From the NCBI GenBank assembly GCA_963818445.1, contig CAWFSG010000019.1, positions 248,001-312,000 of the forward strand: 64,000 bases of DNA, written 5' to 3'. Position 1 is the stretch's first letter. Each line of letters starts with the position of its first letter. This document shows positions 18,516 through 27,365 of the stretch, piece after piece. Source of the DNA: Prado023 sp963818445 (lineage in GTDB: Bacteria; Actinomycetota; Actinomycetes; S36-B12; CAIYMF01). A program made the position numbers and the translations under genes. Under the pieces are notes generated by a model, which did no database searches, was not told the DNA's origin, and was given only the letters and a program-made list of their open reading frames with translations.

Positions 18516-19169
18516 GTGACCACCGTCCTGTTGATCCGCCATGGCCGGACGTCGGCGAACGCAACCGGGGTCCTGGCCGGTCGCACGCCCGGGGTCCTGC
18601 TCGATGCCCAGGGCCGCCGGCAGGCGCGCACGCTGGGCACCCGCCTGCGCGACGTGGCCCTCGACGCCGTGGTGCACTCCCCGCTCGAGCGCTGCGTCCA
18701 GACCGCCGACGGGGTGCTGGCCAACCGCCCCGACGTCGAGCGCCATCCCGACGAGCGACTGTCCGAGTGCGACTACGGGGACTGGACGGGCAGGTCCCTG
18801 GCCGAGCTGGCCACGGAGCCGCTCTGGCCCGTGATCCAGGACACGCCCTCGTCGGTGACCTTCCCCGGCGGCGAGTCGATGCTCGCGATGGCACAGCGGG
18901 CCACCGGGGCCATCACCGACTGGGCTGCGAAGCATCCGGAGGGCATCGTCGCGGTGGTCTCCCATGGGGATGTGATCAAGGCGATCCTGTCCGACGCACT
19001 GGGTCAGCCCCTCGACAAGTTCCAGCGCATCGTGGTCGGTCCCGGGTCACTGAGCGTCGTGACGTACCACGGCGAGCGGTCCATGGTGCTGCGGATGAAC
19101 GACACGGGGCGCTCGTTGCCCGTCCAGACCGGCTCGGGGCGCCCCACGGTCGGCGGCGGCACAGGGTGA
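18516..19169 (+). CDS. Histidine phosphatase (MSMEG_4193 family)
   Basis: A 217-residue phosphoglycerate-mutase-like phosphatase. The catalytic motif LLIRHGRTSAN holds the nucleophilic His and Arg at the N-terminus; VHSPLERCVQTAD has the second Arg, ERLSECDYGDWTGRSL the acid, and VVSHGDVIKA the second His. This set, with a basic/Gly-rich tail, matches the MSMEG_4193 subfamily that is found next to DUF3090 and SCO1664 proteins in many actinobacteria (Rv2135c region). Substrate is unknown. It is co-directional with the next two genes and separated by 73 bases from DUF3090. Confidence 0.9.
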   Translation: MTTVLLIRHGRTSANATGVLAGRTPGVLLDAQGRRQARTLGTRLRDVALDAVVHSPLERCVQTADGVLANRPDVERHPDERLSECDYGDWTGRSLAELATEPLWPVIQDTPSSVTFPGGESMLAMAQRATGAITDWAAKHPEGIVAVVSHGDVIKAILSDALGQPLDKFQRIVVGPGSLSVVTYHGERSMVLRMNDTGRSLPVQTGSGRPTVGGGTG

Positions 19170-19229
19170 TGCCCCGTCGACCGGTGCCGTTGCGGTGCCC
19201 ATCCGCGGGCACGTCCGTCAGAGCCCGGC

Positions 19230-19235
19230 TAGTCT
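19230..19235 (+). promoter_or_regulatory. -10 hexamer TAGTCT, leaderless start
   Basis: TAGTCT stands seven bases before the ATG at 19243. Confidence 0.4.
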
Positions 19236-19242
19236 GACGCGC

Positions 19243-19788
19243 ATGGCCCGGCAGATCCTCCTCCATGACCCGGTGGAGCGTTTCGTGACGGGAACGGTCG
19301 GGATGCCTGGCGAGCGCACGTTCTTCCTCCAGGCCCGCTCGGGCAACCTGATCAGCAGCGTGGCACTGGAGAAGGCCCAGGTGTCGACGCTGGCCGACCG
19401 GCTCGAGGACCTCATCGCCGACGTGGCCCAGCGGCTGGACCTCGACGTCCCCGAGCCCGGACCCGTCGACCTCGACGCCCTCGAGGTCCCGCTCGTGGAG
19501 GAGTTCCGGGTGGGCGCGATCGCGTTCGGCTGGGATCCCGCGACCGACCAGATGCTGTTCGAGCTGCACGGCCAGAGCACCGATGAGGAGCTCGACCCGA
19601 CCGAGCTCGACGACGAGGACGACGGCCCGCCGGTCCTGCGAGTCCGCACGACCCTGCGCCAGGCGGTCGACTTCATCACCCGTGCCCGCAAGGTCGTCGC
19701 GGCTGGACGTCCGCCGTGCCCCTTCTGCCAGCAGCCCCTGGACCCGGGGGGCCACATCTGCCCGCGGTCGAACGGATACAAGCGGTGA
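19243..19788 (+). CDS. DUF3090 family protein
   Basis: A 181-residue actinobacterial protein of unknown function (Rv2134c type). It opens with ILLHDPVERFVTGTVGMPGERTFFLQAR, the family start, continues with a strand-helix body and an acidic linker (STDEELDPTELDDEDDG), and ends in a zinc-ribbon-like tail PPCPFCQQPLDPGGHICPRSNGYKR with CPFC and a C/H pair. Its stop overlaps the SCO1664-family start by four bases (GTGA), so the two are translationally coupled and probably act together. Confidence 0.92.
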   Translation: MARQILLHDPVERFVTGTVGMPGERTFFLQARSGNLISSVALEKAQVSTLADRLEDLIADVAQRLDLDVPEPGPVDLDALEVPLVEEFRVGAIAFGWDPATDQMLFELHGQSTDEELDPTELDDEDDGPPVLRVRTTLRQAVDFITRARKVVAAGRPPCPFCQQPLDPGGHICPRSNGYKR

Positions 19789-20585
19789 CGCTGTCGCCGC
19801 AGGCGCTGGCCTCGGGGGAGTTGCACGTGCTCGGCCGCCTTGCGGATGCCTCCAACCTCGCCCTGCTGGCCGAGATCAGCACCGAGACCGGGCCGCTGCG
19901 CTGCATCTACAAGCCGGTGTCGGGGGAGCGGCCGCTCTGGGACTTCCCCGGAGCCGCGCTCGCCGCCCGCGAGGTGCTGACCGCCGAGGTCGCAGCCTGC
20001 TTCGGCTGGGACCTGGTCCCGCCCACCACCTGGCGCGAGGAGGGTCCGCTCGGCGCCGGCATGTGCCAGGCCTGGGTGGAGGTCGTCGACGACGACCCCG
20101 TCGCGCTGTTCCCCTCGGGGAGCGTTCCGGAGGGGTGGTATGAGGTCGCACGGGGTCACGGCGCAGATGGCGCGCCGATCGTGCTGGCCCACGAGTCCAG
20201 CCCGCAGTTGCAGCGCATGGTCATCCTGGACGCCCTGGTCAACAACGCCGACCGCAAGGGCGGGCACGTCCTGCGCCGCGCCGATGGGTCGGTCGCCGGG
20301 ATCGACCACGGCGTGACCTTCCACGCCGAGGACAAGCTGCGCACTGTGCTCTGGGGCTGGGCCGGCGAGCCCATCCCCGCGGATCTGTTGGCGGAGGTGG
20401 CGTCCGGAGCAGAGGCGTTCCGTGCGGTGGTCGAGCAGTGGGGGAGCGACACCCCGCACCGGGCCGCTCACCTCTCCACCACGGAGGTCCGGGCCGCCGA
20501 CGACCGACTGGCCGCACTGCTCGCGGCGGGCACCTTCCCGCTGCCGGGGGCGCAGTGGCCCGCACTGCCATGGCCGCCGATGTGA
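19785..20585 (+). CDS. SCO1664 family protein (PI3/4-kinase-like fold)
   Basis: A 266-residue protein of the SCO1664 family (Rv2133c type). It resembles the phosphatidylinositol 3/4-kinase catalytic fold: IYKPVSGERPLWDFP (nucleotide-binding Lys), AAREVLTAEVAACFGWDLVPPTTWRE, and VILDALVNNADRKGGHVL (catalytic loop, NNADRKxxH) followed by IDHGVTFH (metal-binding Asp/His). These kinase-like residues are all present, suggesting a phosphotransferase of unknown substrate. GTG inside the GTGA overlap is chosen as the start. In many relatives mshC (mycothiol) is close by; here the next gene is convergent and not mshC. Confidence 0.9.
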   Translation: MTLSPQALASGELHVLGRLADASNLALLAEISTETGPLRCIYKPVSGERPLWDFPGAALAAREVLTAEVAACFGWDLVPPTTWREEGPLGAGMCQAWVEVVDDDPVALFPSGSVPEGWYEVARGHGADGAPIVLAHESSPQLQRMVILDALVNNADRKGGHVLRRADGSVAGIDHGVTFHAEDKLRTVLWGWAGEPIPADLLAEVASGAEAFRAVVEQWGSDTPHRAAHLSTTEVRAADDRLAALLAAGTFPLPGAQWPALPWPPM

Positions 20586-20603
20586 CAGGGGCACGGCGTC
20601 GGG

Positions 20604-21218
20604 TCACCCCTGCATCCGGCCGGTGACCCCATCCACGATCACGTCGGCGGCCGCACGCGTCCCGTCGGCGGCGAAGTGCGCCTGCTCGTGGGCCTGCCAC
20701 GCGAGCCACTGGGGTGCCAGTGCCGCCCCATCACGTTCCACGCCTCGCTCCAGCCTCAGCTCGCCGGGAGCCTCCACCCAGATGACGAGGCTGGCTCGCT
20801 GCCGGATCAGCGCCGACCCACTGCCGCACCCCTCGAGGATCACGACCGGGGCGAGCGGGACTGTCACCCATTCGGCGTAACGGCCGAGGATCCAGTCGAA
20901 TCGCGGATGCATCCCCGGGAGGCCGGACTCCCACGGCACGAGCAACCAGGCCTCGACCCGCGAGGCCAGCGGCTCTCCCAGCGCCTGCGCCCAGCCCTGG
21001 TAGAGATCGTCCATGTGCACGACGGGCGCATCGCCCAATGCCTCGGCCAGTGCCCCCGCAAGGGTCGTCTTGCCCGACCCTGCAGGTCCATCGATGCAGA
21101 TCAGGCGCGTGGACCCGCAGCGGGCCGTGGCACTCATGACCCGCACAGCGACGTCAGGGACGCACTCGGGATCTGCCACCGACCCATCATCGCGCCCCGG
21201 CGCCGGCTGGGCCATCAT
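20604..21218 (-). CDS. P-loop kinase, uridine-kinase-like
   Basis: A 204-residue nucleoside/nucleotide-kinase-like P-loop protein. LICIDGPAGSGKTTLAGALAEAL is a clear Walker A; VVHMDDLYQGW is the substrate-binding DDxY motif of the uridine kinase family; VVILEGCGSGS and SLVIWVEAPGELRLERGVERD give Walker B and the lid region. In actinobacteria such proteins are usually annotated uridine kinase-like or ATP-binding, with substrate untested. The start is uncertain: ATG at 21218 gives a 27-residue N-terminal extension; internal starts such as the ATG before SATARCG are possible. Divergent from the sirtuin by eight bases. Confidence 0.82.
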   Translation of the reverse strand: MMAQPAPGRDDGSVADPECVPDVAVRVMSATARCGSTRLICIDGPAGSGKTTLAGALAEALGDAPVVHMDDLYQGWAQALGEPLASRVEAWLLVPWESGLPGMHPRFDWILGRYAEWVTVPLAPVVILEGCGSGSALIRQRASLVIWVEAPGELRLERGVERDGAALAPQWLAWQAHEQAHFAADGTRAAADVIVDGVTGRMQG

Positions 21219-21226
21219 GGGGACTC

Positions 21227-21955
21227 ATGGGGACCCCCGACGAGTTGGTGGAACTGTGGCGCGGCGCTCCACGGGTCGTCGTGCTGACCGGGGCGGGAGT
21301 CTCGACCGACTCGGGAATCAGCGACTTCCGTGGACCCAACGGGCTCTGGACCCGCAACCCAGGTGCCCAGGTGATGTTCGACATCAGCACCTACATGCGC
21401 GACCCGGAGGTCCGCCGGCGGGCGTGGGCCAACCGCCGGGAGAACCCGTCGTGGACCGCCGAGCCGAACCGTGGGCACCACGCCCTGGCCGAGCTCCAGC
21501 GATCCGGCCACCTCGGCACCCTGATGACGCAGAACATCGATGGCCTGCACCAGCGCGCGGGTTCGGTCGGCGTCCTCGAGCTCCACGGGACGATCTGGGA
21601 GGTGGCCTGCATGTCGTGCGGGGGCCGCTGGCCCACCCCCGAGGTGCTGGCCCGACCCGAGCCCGACCCCTCCTGCGTCCTCTGCGGAGGGATCCTCAAG
21701 ACAGCGACGATCTCGTTCGGCCAGTCGCTGGACCCCGAGGTGCTGGATGCCGCGATCACCGCCGCGGACGAGGCCGACCTGCTCGTGGCGATCGGGACTT
21801 CGCTGCAGGTGCAGCCGGTGGCCGGGCTGGCAGGACTGGCCGGGACGCTGGCCATCGTCAACGCCGAGCCGACCCCGTATGACGACGCGGCCGAGGTGGT
21901 CGTGCGCGACTCGATCTCCGACGTGCTCGACGAGGTGCGCCGTTCACTGGCCTGA
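21227..21955 (+). CDS. NAD-dependent protein deacylase (sirtuin)
   Basis: A 242-residue Sir2-family enzyme that removes acyl groups from lysines using NAD. All core motifs are visible: VVLTGAGVSTDSGISDFRGPNGLW (GAGxSxxxGIxDFR), TQNIDGLHQRAG (NID and the following region), LELHG (catalytic His), a four-cysteine zinc site CMSCGG and CVLCGG, VSFGQ-like ISFGQSL, and the GTSLQVQPVAGL loop. It lacks the Ala-Tyr-Arg pattern of classical desuccinylases (HxxAGS region not matched), so deacetylase activity is more likely. A CobB-type role in acetyl-CoA synthetase or acetyl-metabolism control would fit pta-ackA, but that is inference. Confidence 0.95.
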   Translation: MGTPDELVELWRGAPRVVVLTGAGVSTDSGISDFRGPNGLWTRNPGAQVMFDISTYMRDPEVRRRAWANRRENPSWTAEPNRGHHALAELQRSGHLGTLMTQNIDGLHQRAGSVGVLELHGTIWEVACMSCGGRWPTPEVLARPEPDPSCVLCGGILKTATISFGQSLDPEVLDAAITAADEADLLVAIGTSLQVQPVAGLAGLAGTLAIVNAEPTPYDDAAEVVVRDSISDVLDEVRRSLA

Positions 21956-21965
21956 ATGGGTGCGA

Positions 21966-21971
21966 CAGGAT
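21966..21971 (+). promoter_or_regulatory. -10-like hexamer CAGGAT, leaderless start
   Basis: CAGGAT is six bases before the ATG at 21978. Confidence 0.4.
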
Positions 21972-21977
21972 CGGGGC

Positions 21978-22856
21978 ATGACCATCCTGCAGACCAGCCG
22001 CGGCGACTTCGAGACCATCATCGAGGGCCCGGAGGACGGCCCCGTCATCGTCCTGCTCCACGGGTTCCCCGAGCTCAACATCTCCTGGCGCCATCAGATC
22101 CCCGAGCTCGCCGCCGCTGGGTACCGGGTCGTGGCGCCGAACCAGCGCGGGTATGCCGGGTCCGTGCGTGACGGGTCGTATGCCACCGCGGACCTCGCCG
22201 CCGACGTCATCGCGATCCTCGACGCGGTGGGCGCTGCGAACGCGATCGTGGTCGGGCACGACTGGGGCGGGGCAGTGGCCTGGACCGTGTCCCAGCTGCA
22301 CCCCGAGCGGGTGACCGCCCTGGTCGCGATGAACTGCCCACCCCCACGAGTGCTCATCGAGCACCTCCTGCGCAGCCCGAGCCAGCTGCGCAAGTCCTGG
22401 TACATCGTGTTCTTCCAGCTCCCGGTGCTGCCCGAGAGGTTCGTGAGCCGCTCCATGCCGGGCATGCTGCGCGGAGGCTCCTACGTGCGAGAGGTCTGGA
22501 ACCGCGAGGCGCTGACCCCGTACGGCGAGGCGTTCGCCACGGAGTCCGACGCGCAGGGTCCGATCAACTGGTACCGCGGCGCCTTCAGGGGTGCGCTGCG
22601 TGCGGCACTGCGCCGCCCCGCGGGCCACCTGCGGCCGATCTCGGTCCCCGTGCTGATCATCTGGGGCGTCCACGACGCGTTCCTGGGCCAGGAGATGGTC
22701 CGCCCCGAGGCGCTGCGGGGCACGCTGGCGTTCCCGAACGAGGCCACGGTCGTCCCCATCGAGTCGGCGGGGCACTTCGTGCAGAACGAGGCCGCCGAGG
22801 AGGTCACCTCAACCCTGCTCGAGTGGCTCGCGATCAACGCGCCCGTGACCCCCTGA
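21978..22856 (+). CDS. Alpha/beta hydrolase, epoxide-hydrolase-like
   Basis: A 292-residue alpha/beta hydrolase. VLLHGFPELNISWRHQIPELAAAGYRVVAPNQRGYAGS contains the HGFPE oxyanion motif typical of soluble epoxide hydrolases; VVGHDWGGAVAW is the nucleophile elbow with Asp (GHDWGG); WGVHDAFL gives the acid region and IESAGHFVQNE the catalytic His. Such enzymes open epoxides or dehalogenate; specific substrate unknown. It lies 22 bases after the sirtuin on the same strand but has its own putative leaderless -10. Confidence 0.92.
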   Translation: MTILQTSRGDFETIIEGPEDGPVIVLLHGFPELNISWRHQIPELAAAGYRVVAPNQRGYAGSVRDGSYATADLAADVIAILDAVGAANAIVVGHDWGGAVAWTVSQLHPERVTALVAMNCPPPRVLIEHLLRSPSQLRKSWYIVFFQLPVLPERFVSRSMPGMLRGGSYVREVWNREALTPYGEAFATESDAQGPINWYRGAFRGALRAALRRPAGHLRPISVPVLIIWGVHDAFLGQEMVRPEALRGTLAFPNEATVVPIESAGHFVQNEAAEEVTSTLLEWLAINAPVTP

Positions 22857-22912
22857 CGGGTGGGCCGTCCGGCCCTTGCAGCAGCAGCCCACGCGGGAGC
22901 AGCGTGGATTGT

Positions 22913-25469
22913 GTGAGCGCGACTGCCCCTGCCCGGACACCGGGACTGACCAGCGCCCAGGCGGCTGACCTCCTGACGCGTGTGGGGCCGAACGTGCTTC
23001 CGCGGACCGAGCAGGTGCCGGTCTGGCGGCGCCTGACCAAGCAGTTCGTGCACTTCTTCGCGCTGCTGCTCTGGGTGGCTGCGGCCCTGGCACTGGTGGG
23101 CGGGATGCCGGCCCTGGGCGCCGCCATCGTCGCCGTCGTGCTGGTCAACGGGGTGTTCGCGTTCGTGCAGGAGAACCGGGCTGAGCACGCTGCGGCGGGC
23201 CTGCGCGACCTGCTGCCGGTGTACGCCACGGTCCTGCGCGACGGCCAGGAGCAACAGGTGACCGCGGACCTGATCGTCCCCGGCGATGTCGTCATGCTGG
23301 TCGCCGGGGATCGGATCACCGCCGACATGACGTGCCTCGAGGCCCAGTCGGCCCTCGTCGACACCTCGACGCTGACCGGCGAGAGCGCACCCCGCGAGGC
23401 CACCGCCGGCGATGAGGTCTTCGCCGGCTGCTTCCTGGTCCAGGGCCGGGTCACCGCGCACGTCGCTGCCACGGGGGCACGGACCCGGCTCGGGGGAATC
23501 GCGAGGCTCACCCAGCAGCCCCGCCCCGCCACGCCACTCGAGCGCGACATCGCGCACCTGGTGCGGATGATCGCGATCATCGCGGGCGCCGTGGGGGTGG
23601 GGTTCTTCGCCCTGATGCTCGCCCTCGGAGTACCCGCCTCGGACGGGTTCATCTTCGGGATCGGGGTCACGGTCGCGCTGGTCCCCGAAGGGCTGCTGCC
23701 GACCGTGACCCTGTCGCTGGCCATCGGGGCGCAACGGATGGCCGGGCAGAACGCCCTCGTCCGCCGGCTGGAGTCCGTGGAGACACTGGGGGCAACCACC
23801 TTCATCTGCACCGACAAGACCGGCACGCTGACCGAGAACCAGATGAACGTCGTGTCGATCTGGACCCCGGCGGGGGAGGCGCACATCCAGGGACACGGCT
23901 TCAGCGCGCAGGCCGAGGTCCGGCTGTCCGATCCGCAGGCGGGCGCACGCAGTGCACGCAACAGCGATCGCCGCCGCACTGGCCTCACCGCCTCCGGAGT
24001 GGGTCGGTGCCCAGCGGGTGGGCGATCCGGTCGAGGTGGCGATCGCCGTGCTCGTCCAGCGCCTGGGCATCGTCGAGGAGGGGACGGCCGAGGGGTACCT
24101 GCCGTTCGACGTCCACCGGCGCCTGGCCGTGGCGCTCATGCCCGACCGACTCGTGTGCAAGGGAGCGCCGGAAGCCATCCTCGCCGCGTGCGACGCCGTC
24201 CCGGCCACGGTCGATCGCGCCCTGGAGACCCTGCTCGCGCGCGGGCTGCGCGTCCTCGCGGTGGCGCAGGGGCCCCGTAACGTCGTGGCCCCACCGGGCA
24301 CGCAGGGCACCGGCGTACTCGCCCACCTGACCCTGCTGGGCCTGCTCGGCTTCCACGATCCGCCCCGCGAGGGCGTCACGCAGGCCATCACCGAGTGCCG
24401 CCTCGCGGGGGTGAAGCTCGCGATGATCACCGGTGACCATCCGACCACTGCGCGCCGGATCGCCGACCAGATCGGCCTGGCCCTGCCGGACTCACCGGTC
24501 CTTGTCGCCGACGAGCTCCCCGACGACATCGCCGTCATGGGCGCCATGGTCGACCACGACGGCGTCGTCCTGGCCCGGGCCGACCCGGAGGACAAGCTGC
24601 GCATCGCCCAGGCCCTGCAGGCGCGCGGTCACATCGTGGCCATGACCGGCGACGGCGTGAACGACGCCCCCGCCCTGAAGATGGCCGACATCGGGATCGC
24701 GATGGGCCGCTCGGGCACGGAGGTGGCCCGCGAGGCCGCCGACCTCGTGCTGCTCGACGACCACTTCGCCACCATCGTGGCGGCCGTCCGCCAGGGCCGC
24801 GAGACCTTCCTGAACGTCCGTCGCTTCCTGACCTACCACCTGACCGACAACGTGGCCGAGTTGGCACCGTTCCTGCTCTGGGCGTTGTCCGGTGGCCGGT
24901 TCCCGCTGGCCCTCGGGGTGATGCAGATCCTGGCCCTCGACCTGGGCACGGACACGCTGCCGGCGACAGCGCTCGGCGCCGAACGGGCCGGTGCGCGGGT
25001 CCTGGACCACCCACCGGTCAGCGGCCGGTTGTTGGACCGGACCGTGGCATGGCGGGCCTTCGGGATCCTCGGGCCCACCGAGGCAGTCGCCGAGATCGCG
25101 GTGTTCACCGCAGCACTCTGGGCCGCCGGGTGGAGGCTGGGGGAGTCCTTCCCGCACGGCTCGGCATTGGCCGCGGCCTCCGGGGGGGCGTTCCTCACAG
25201 TGGTCGTGATGCAGATGGCGAACTCGTTCGCCTGCCGCAGCATGAGCCATCCCGCCTGGCGCCTGCCGTGGACCAGCAACCGGTTCCTGCTCGTTGCCGT
25301 GGCCACGTCGACGGCGTTCGCCCTCACGTGCCTGGTGGTGGACCCGATCGCCCGGCTGCTGGGGCAGGCGTGGCCCCCCGCGACGGTGCTGCCGATGATC
25401 GCCCTGAGCGCCCCGCTGCTGCTGGGGGTGGACGCGGCCTGGAAGAAATGGTTGCGACATCGCATGTGA
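22913..25469 (+). CDS. P2-type cation-transporting ATPase, frame-disrupted
   Basis: A large P-type ATPase split into two frames at about 23935-23955. The first part has the actuator motif LTGES, the TM4 sequence VALVPEGLLPTVTLSLAIG and the phosphorylation site CTDKTGTLTENQ. The second part has the nucleotide site (VCKGAPEAIL), TGDHPTTA, the hinge TGDGVNDAPALK and the C-terminal membrane segments. Restored, it is about 850 residues. PEGLLPTVTLSL followed by RLESVETLG resembles the Na+/K+-ATPase-like (P2C) group more than heavy-metal pumps, but the ion cannot be fixed. The break has the sense of one extra base, near the run ending CGCAGTGCACGC. The GTG at 22913 is preferred; earlier frame overlaps the previous gene. 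Confidence 0.9.
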
Positions 25470-25473
25470 CCTG

Positions 25474-25502
25474 TTGACAGGCCACAGGAAGGATGATTAC
25501 AT
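25474..25502 (+). promoter_or_regulatory. Promoter TTGACA-N17-TTACAT with leaderless start
   Basis: A perfect -35 TTGACA (25474-25479), a 17-base spacer and TTACAT (25497-25502) lie just before the ATG at 25509, six bases after the hexamer. This is the best housekeeping promoter seen in the window. Confidence 0.6.
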
Positions 25503-25508
25503 CGTTAC

Positions 25509-26006
25509 ATGACTACAAACAACGACGACGCACGTATCACCGACTGGCTCGCGGGCCGGCTTCCCGACGACTGGTTCGAGTCCTTCACCGTGGTGGGGGA
25601 CCGGGAGGAGATCACGATCGTGGGCACGGTCGGGGCACCGGAATCCGGCGCCGCAGAGGGCCAGTCCGGGCGGATCCGACGGTTCCGCGAGGAGACCCGA
25701 TCCGCACGGATCGCGATCGCGAAGGAGCTCGAGTCCAGCACGGGACGCAAGGTCACGTGGGGAGCGACCTGCGGGGAGACGACCGAGATCTTCACCAGGC
25801 TGTCGGTGCCGGTCATGACCCGCCTGACCCAGCCGCAGCGGGTCGTCCTGGACACCCTCGTCGAGGCCGGCGTGGCGCGCTCGCGCTCCGATGCCCTGGC
25901 CTGGTGCGTGCGTCTGGTGGCCCAGCATCAGGGGGAGTGGCTGGCCGACCTCGACTCCGCGATGACCGCCGTGCGCACCGTGCGCGAGCAGGGCCCGAAG
26001 GCCTGA
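25509..26006 (+). CDS. Conserved hypothetical protein, 165 aa
   Basis: Starts MTTNNDDARITDWLAGRLPDDWF and is of a type seen in other actinobacteria, but I cannot give a function. The N-terminal half has a strand pair (SFTVVGDREEITIVGTV), the middle is basic and helical (RIRRFREETRSARIAIAKELE) and the C-terminal half (VLDTLVEAGVARSRSDALAWCVRLVAQHQ) looks like a ribbon-helix-helix or similar DNA-contact segment. A regulator is possible. The strong promoter TTGACA-N17-TTACAT lies directly before it. It follows the P-type ATPase gene by 39 bases. Confidence 0.65.
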   Translation: MTTNNDDARITDWLAGRLPDDWFESFTVVGDREEITIVGTVGAPESGAAEGQSGRIRRFREETRSARIAIAKELESSTGRKVTWGATCGETTEIFTRLSVPVMTRLTQPQRVVLDTLVEAGVARSRSDALAWCVRLVAQHQGEWLADLDSAMTAVRTVREQGPKA

Positions 26007-26055
26007 CGGCGCACCCGGTCGCGCCACGTTCGCAGACTCCCGCGCGGATCCGTGC

Positions 26056-26061
26056 TACCGT
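26056..26061 (+). promoter_or_regulatory. Possible extended -10 (TGCTACCGT) of cspA
   Basis: TGCTACCGT (26053-26061) is an extended -10 match about 150 bases before cspA. If used, the mRNA has a long leader, as is usual for cold-shock genes. No -35 is obvious. Confidence 0.3.
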
Positions 26062-26213
26062 TGGCAACGCTGCAGCAGCAGGTTTCGCCACATGTTGGGA
26101 CGCCCGCGGGTACACCCCCGGGCCTTTTGATTTCTGGCTGGCCCACCGAGGCAGCCCAGGGATCGGCACTTGCGTTGGCCCTGCAGACACAGCACACACA
26201 AAGGAAATACGAA

Positions 26214-26417
26214 ATGGCACAAGGCACAGTCAAGTGGTTCAACGGCGAGAAGGGCTTCGGCTTCATCGCTCAGGACGGCGGCGGTCCGGACGTGTTCGTC
26301 CACTTCTCGGCCATCGCGGCCGATGGGTACCGCTCGCTGGACGAGAACCAGCGCGTCGAGTTCGACATCACGCAGGGCCAGAAGGGCCCGCAGGCGGAGA
26401 ACGTGCGCGTCATCTGA
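26214..26417 (+). CDS. Cold-shock protein, CspA family
   Basis: A 67-residue single cold-shock domain. It has RNP1 (KGFGFIAQD) and RNP2 (VFVHFSAI), and the whole OB-fold MAQGTVKWFNGEKGFGF through VEFDITQGQKGPQAENVRVI is standard. It binds single-stranded RNA/DNA and melts secondary structure. The ATG follows AAAGGAAATACGA. A 207-base gap upstream with a possible TSS near 26068 leaves a leader of about 145 bases, and a strong hairpin terminator follows at 26434. Confidence 0.97.
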   Translation: MAQGTVKWFNGEKGFGFIAQDGGGPDVFVHFSAIAADGYRSLDENQRVEFDITQGQKGPQAENVRVI

Positions 26418-26433
26418 CCGCCGCTCAGTCTTG

Positions 26434-26465
26434 GGAGGGCCTCCACCGCAAGGTGGGGGCCCTCC
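26434..26465 (+). terminator. Strong hairpin terminator of cspA
   Basis: A 14-base-pair stem, with arms 26434-26447 and 26452-26465 (GGAGGGCC then a T-G pair, then CCACC), capped by GCAA, a GNRA-type tetraloop. It is followed by a T-containing TGTCGTTCC. It lies 16 bases after the cspA stop. Confidence 0.75.
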
Positions 26466-26542
26466 TGTCGTTCCCGGGGATCCGGTGCCGCATTGGCGTT
26501 GGCCGGGTACACCTGCGCGGTTCGCCCGCCGATACACCGGAC

Positions 26543-27298
26543 ATGGCGCCCACAGCGACGACGACGTTCACGGTGGATGGTCGTCGCGTCGGGTGGCATC
26601 ATTACGGTGACCCCAAAGGTCAGCCGATCCTGTTCGTGCATGGGTGGGGGATGATGCTCCCCGGGTATCGCACGGCCCTCGACGCCCTGGCGCGCTCGGG
26701 ATGGTCCGTCCATGCGTGCGACCTGCCCGGGTTCGGCCGCTCGGAGCCGCTGCCCCTGAGTCGATCGTCGCTGGCCGGGTACGCGCAGTTCATCGCCCAG
26801 GCGCATCGGATCGGCCCACTCCAGGGGGAGTCGGTCCCCGTGGCCGGACACTCCTTCGGCGCCGGGATCGCCGCCCGGGCCGCGGCCACGGACCTGACCA
26901 CGTTCTCGGCACTCCTGCTGATCTGCCCGGTCGGTGGAGCCGGATCGTCTGCGTGGTCCTGGCTGGCACTGGCCCGCGGAATGGTCATGGAGTTCAACCA
27001 GGAGTTGGCGATCAAGGCCTCGGACTCCGTGACGGCGGTCCTGCGCCACCCGCTGCCACTGACCCTGTCGGCCTATGCCGCGAAGACCGCGGACCTGACC
27101 GGCGAGCTCACGATCCTGCACCGCCGGGCAGTGCCGGCGCACCTGGTCCTGGCCGACCGTGACTCCATCGTCCCTGCCGGGCGACTGCGCACCGCGCCGT
27201 CGGCGTCCACCCGGGTCGTCGCCGGGAACCACGGGTGGATGCTGCGCAACCCGGACGAGTTCGCAGCCACAGCCGACCGCCTGCTCGCAGCCGCGTAG
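26543..27298 (+). CDS. Alpha/beta hydrolase
   Basis: A 251-residue alpha/beta hydrolase. ILFVHGWGMMLPGYRTALDALARSGWSVHACDLPGFGRSEPL holds the HGWG oxyanion motif and DLPGFGRS; VPVAGHSFGAGIAARAA has the Ser nucleophile (GHSFG); ADRDSIVPAGRL carries the Asp and VAGNHGWML the His. The role is unknown; no signal peptide. It stands alone between the cspA terminator and an inverted repeat. Confidence 0.9.
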   Translation: MAPTATTTFTVDGRRVGWHHYGDPKGQPILFVHGWGMMLPGYRTALDALARSGWSVHACDLPGFGRSEPLPLSRSSLAGYAQFIAQAHRIGPLQGESVPVAGHSFGAGIAARAAATDLTTFSALLLICPVGGAGSSAWSWLALARGMVMEFNQELAIKASDSVTAVLRHPLPLTLSAYAAKTADLTGELTILHRRAVPAHLVLADRDSIVPAGRLRTAPSASTRVVAGNHGWMLRNPDEFAATADRLLAAA

Positions 27299-27325
27299 AA
27301 CCCGTGCAAGGCGCGGCAACATTAC

Positions 27326-27339
27326 ATAATGTGCATTAT
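27326..27339. repeat. AT-rich palindrome ATAATG-TG-CATTAT
   Basis: A six-base inverted repeat with a two-base centre, strikingly AT-rich in a 70% GC region. Could be an operator or a -10 element of a small RNA. Nothing downstream on the + strand is coding until past hsp20. Confidence 0.35.
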
Positions 27340-27365
27340 CGGCCAATCACACTCGCACGAGCGAT

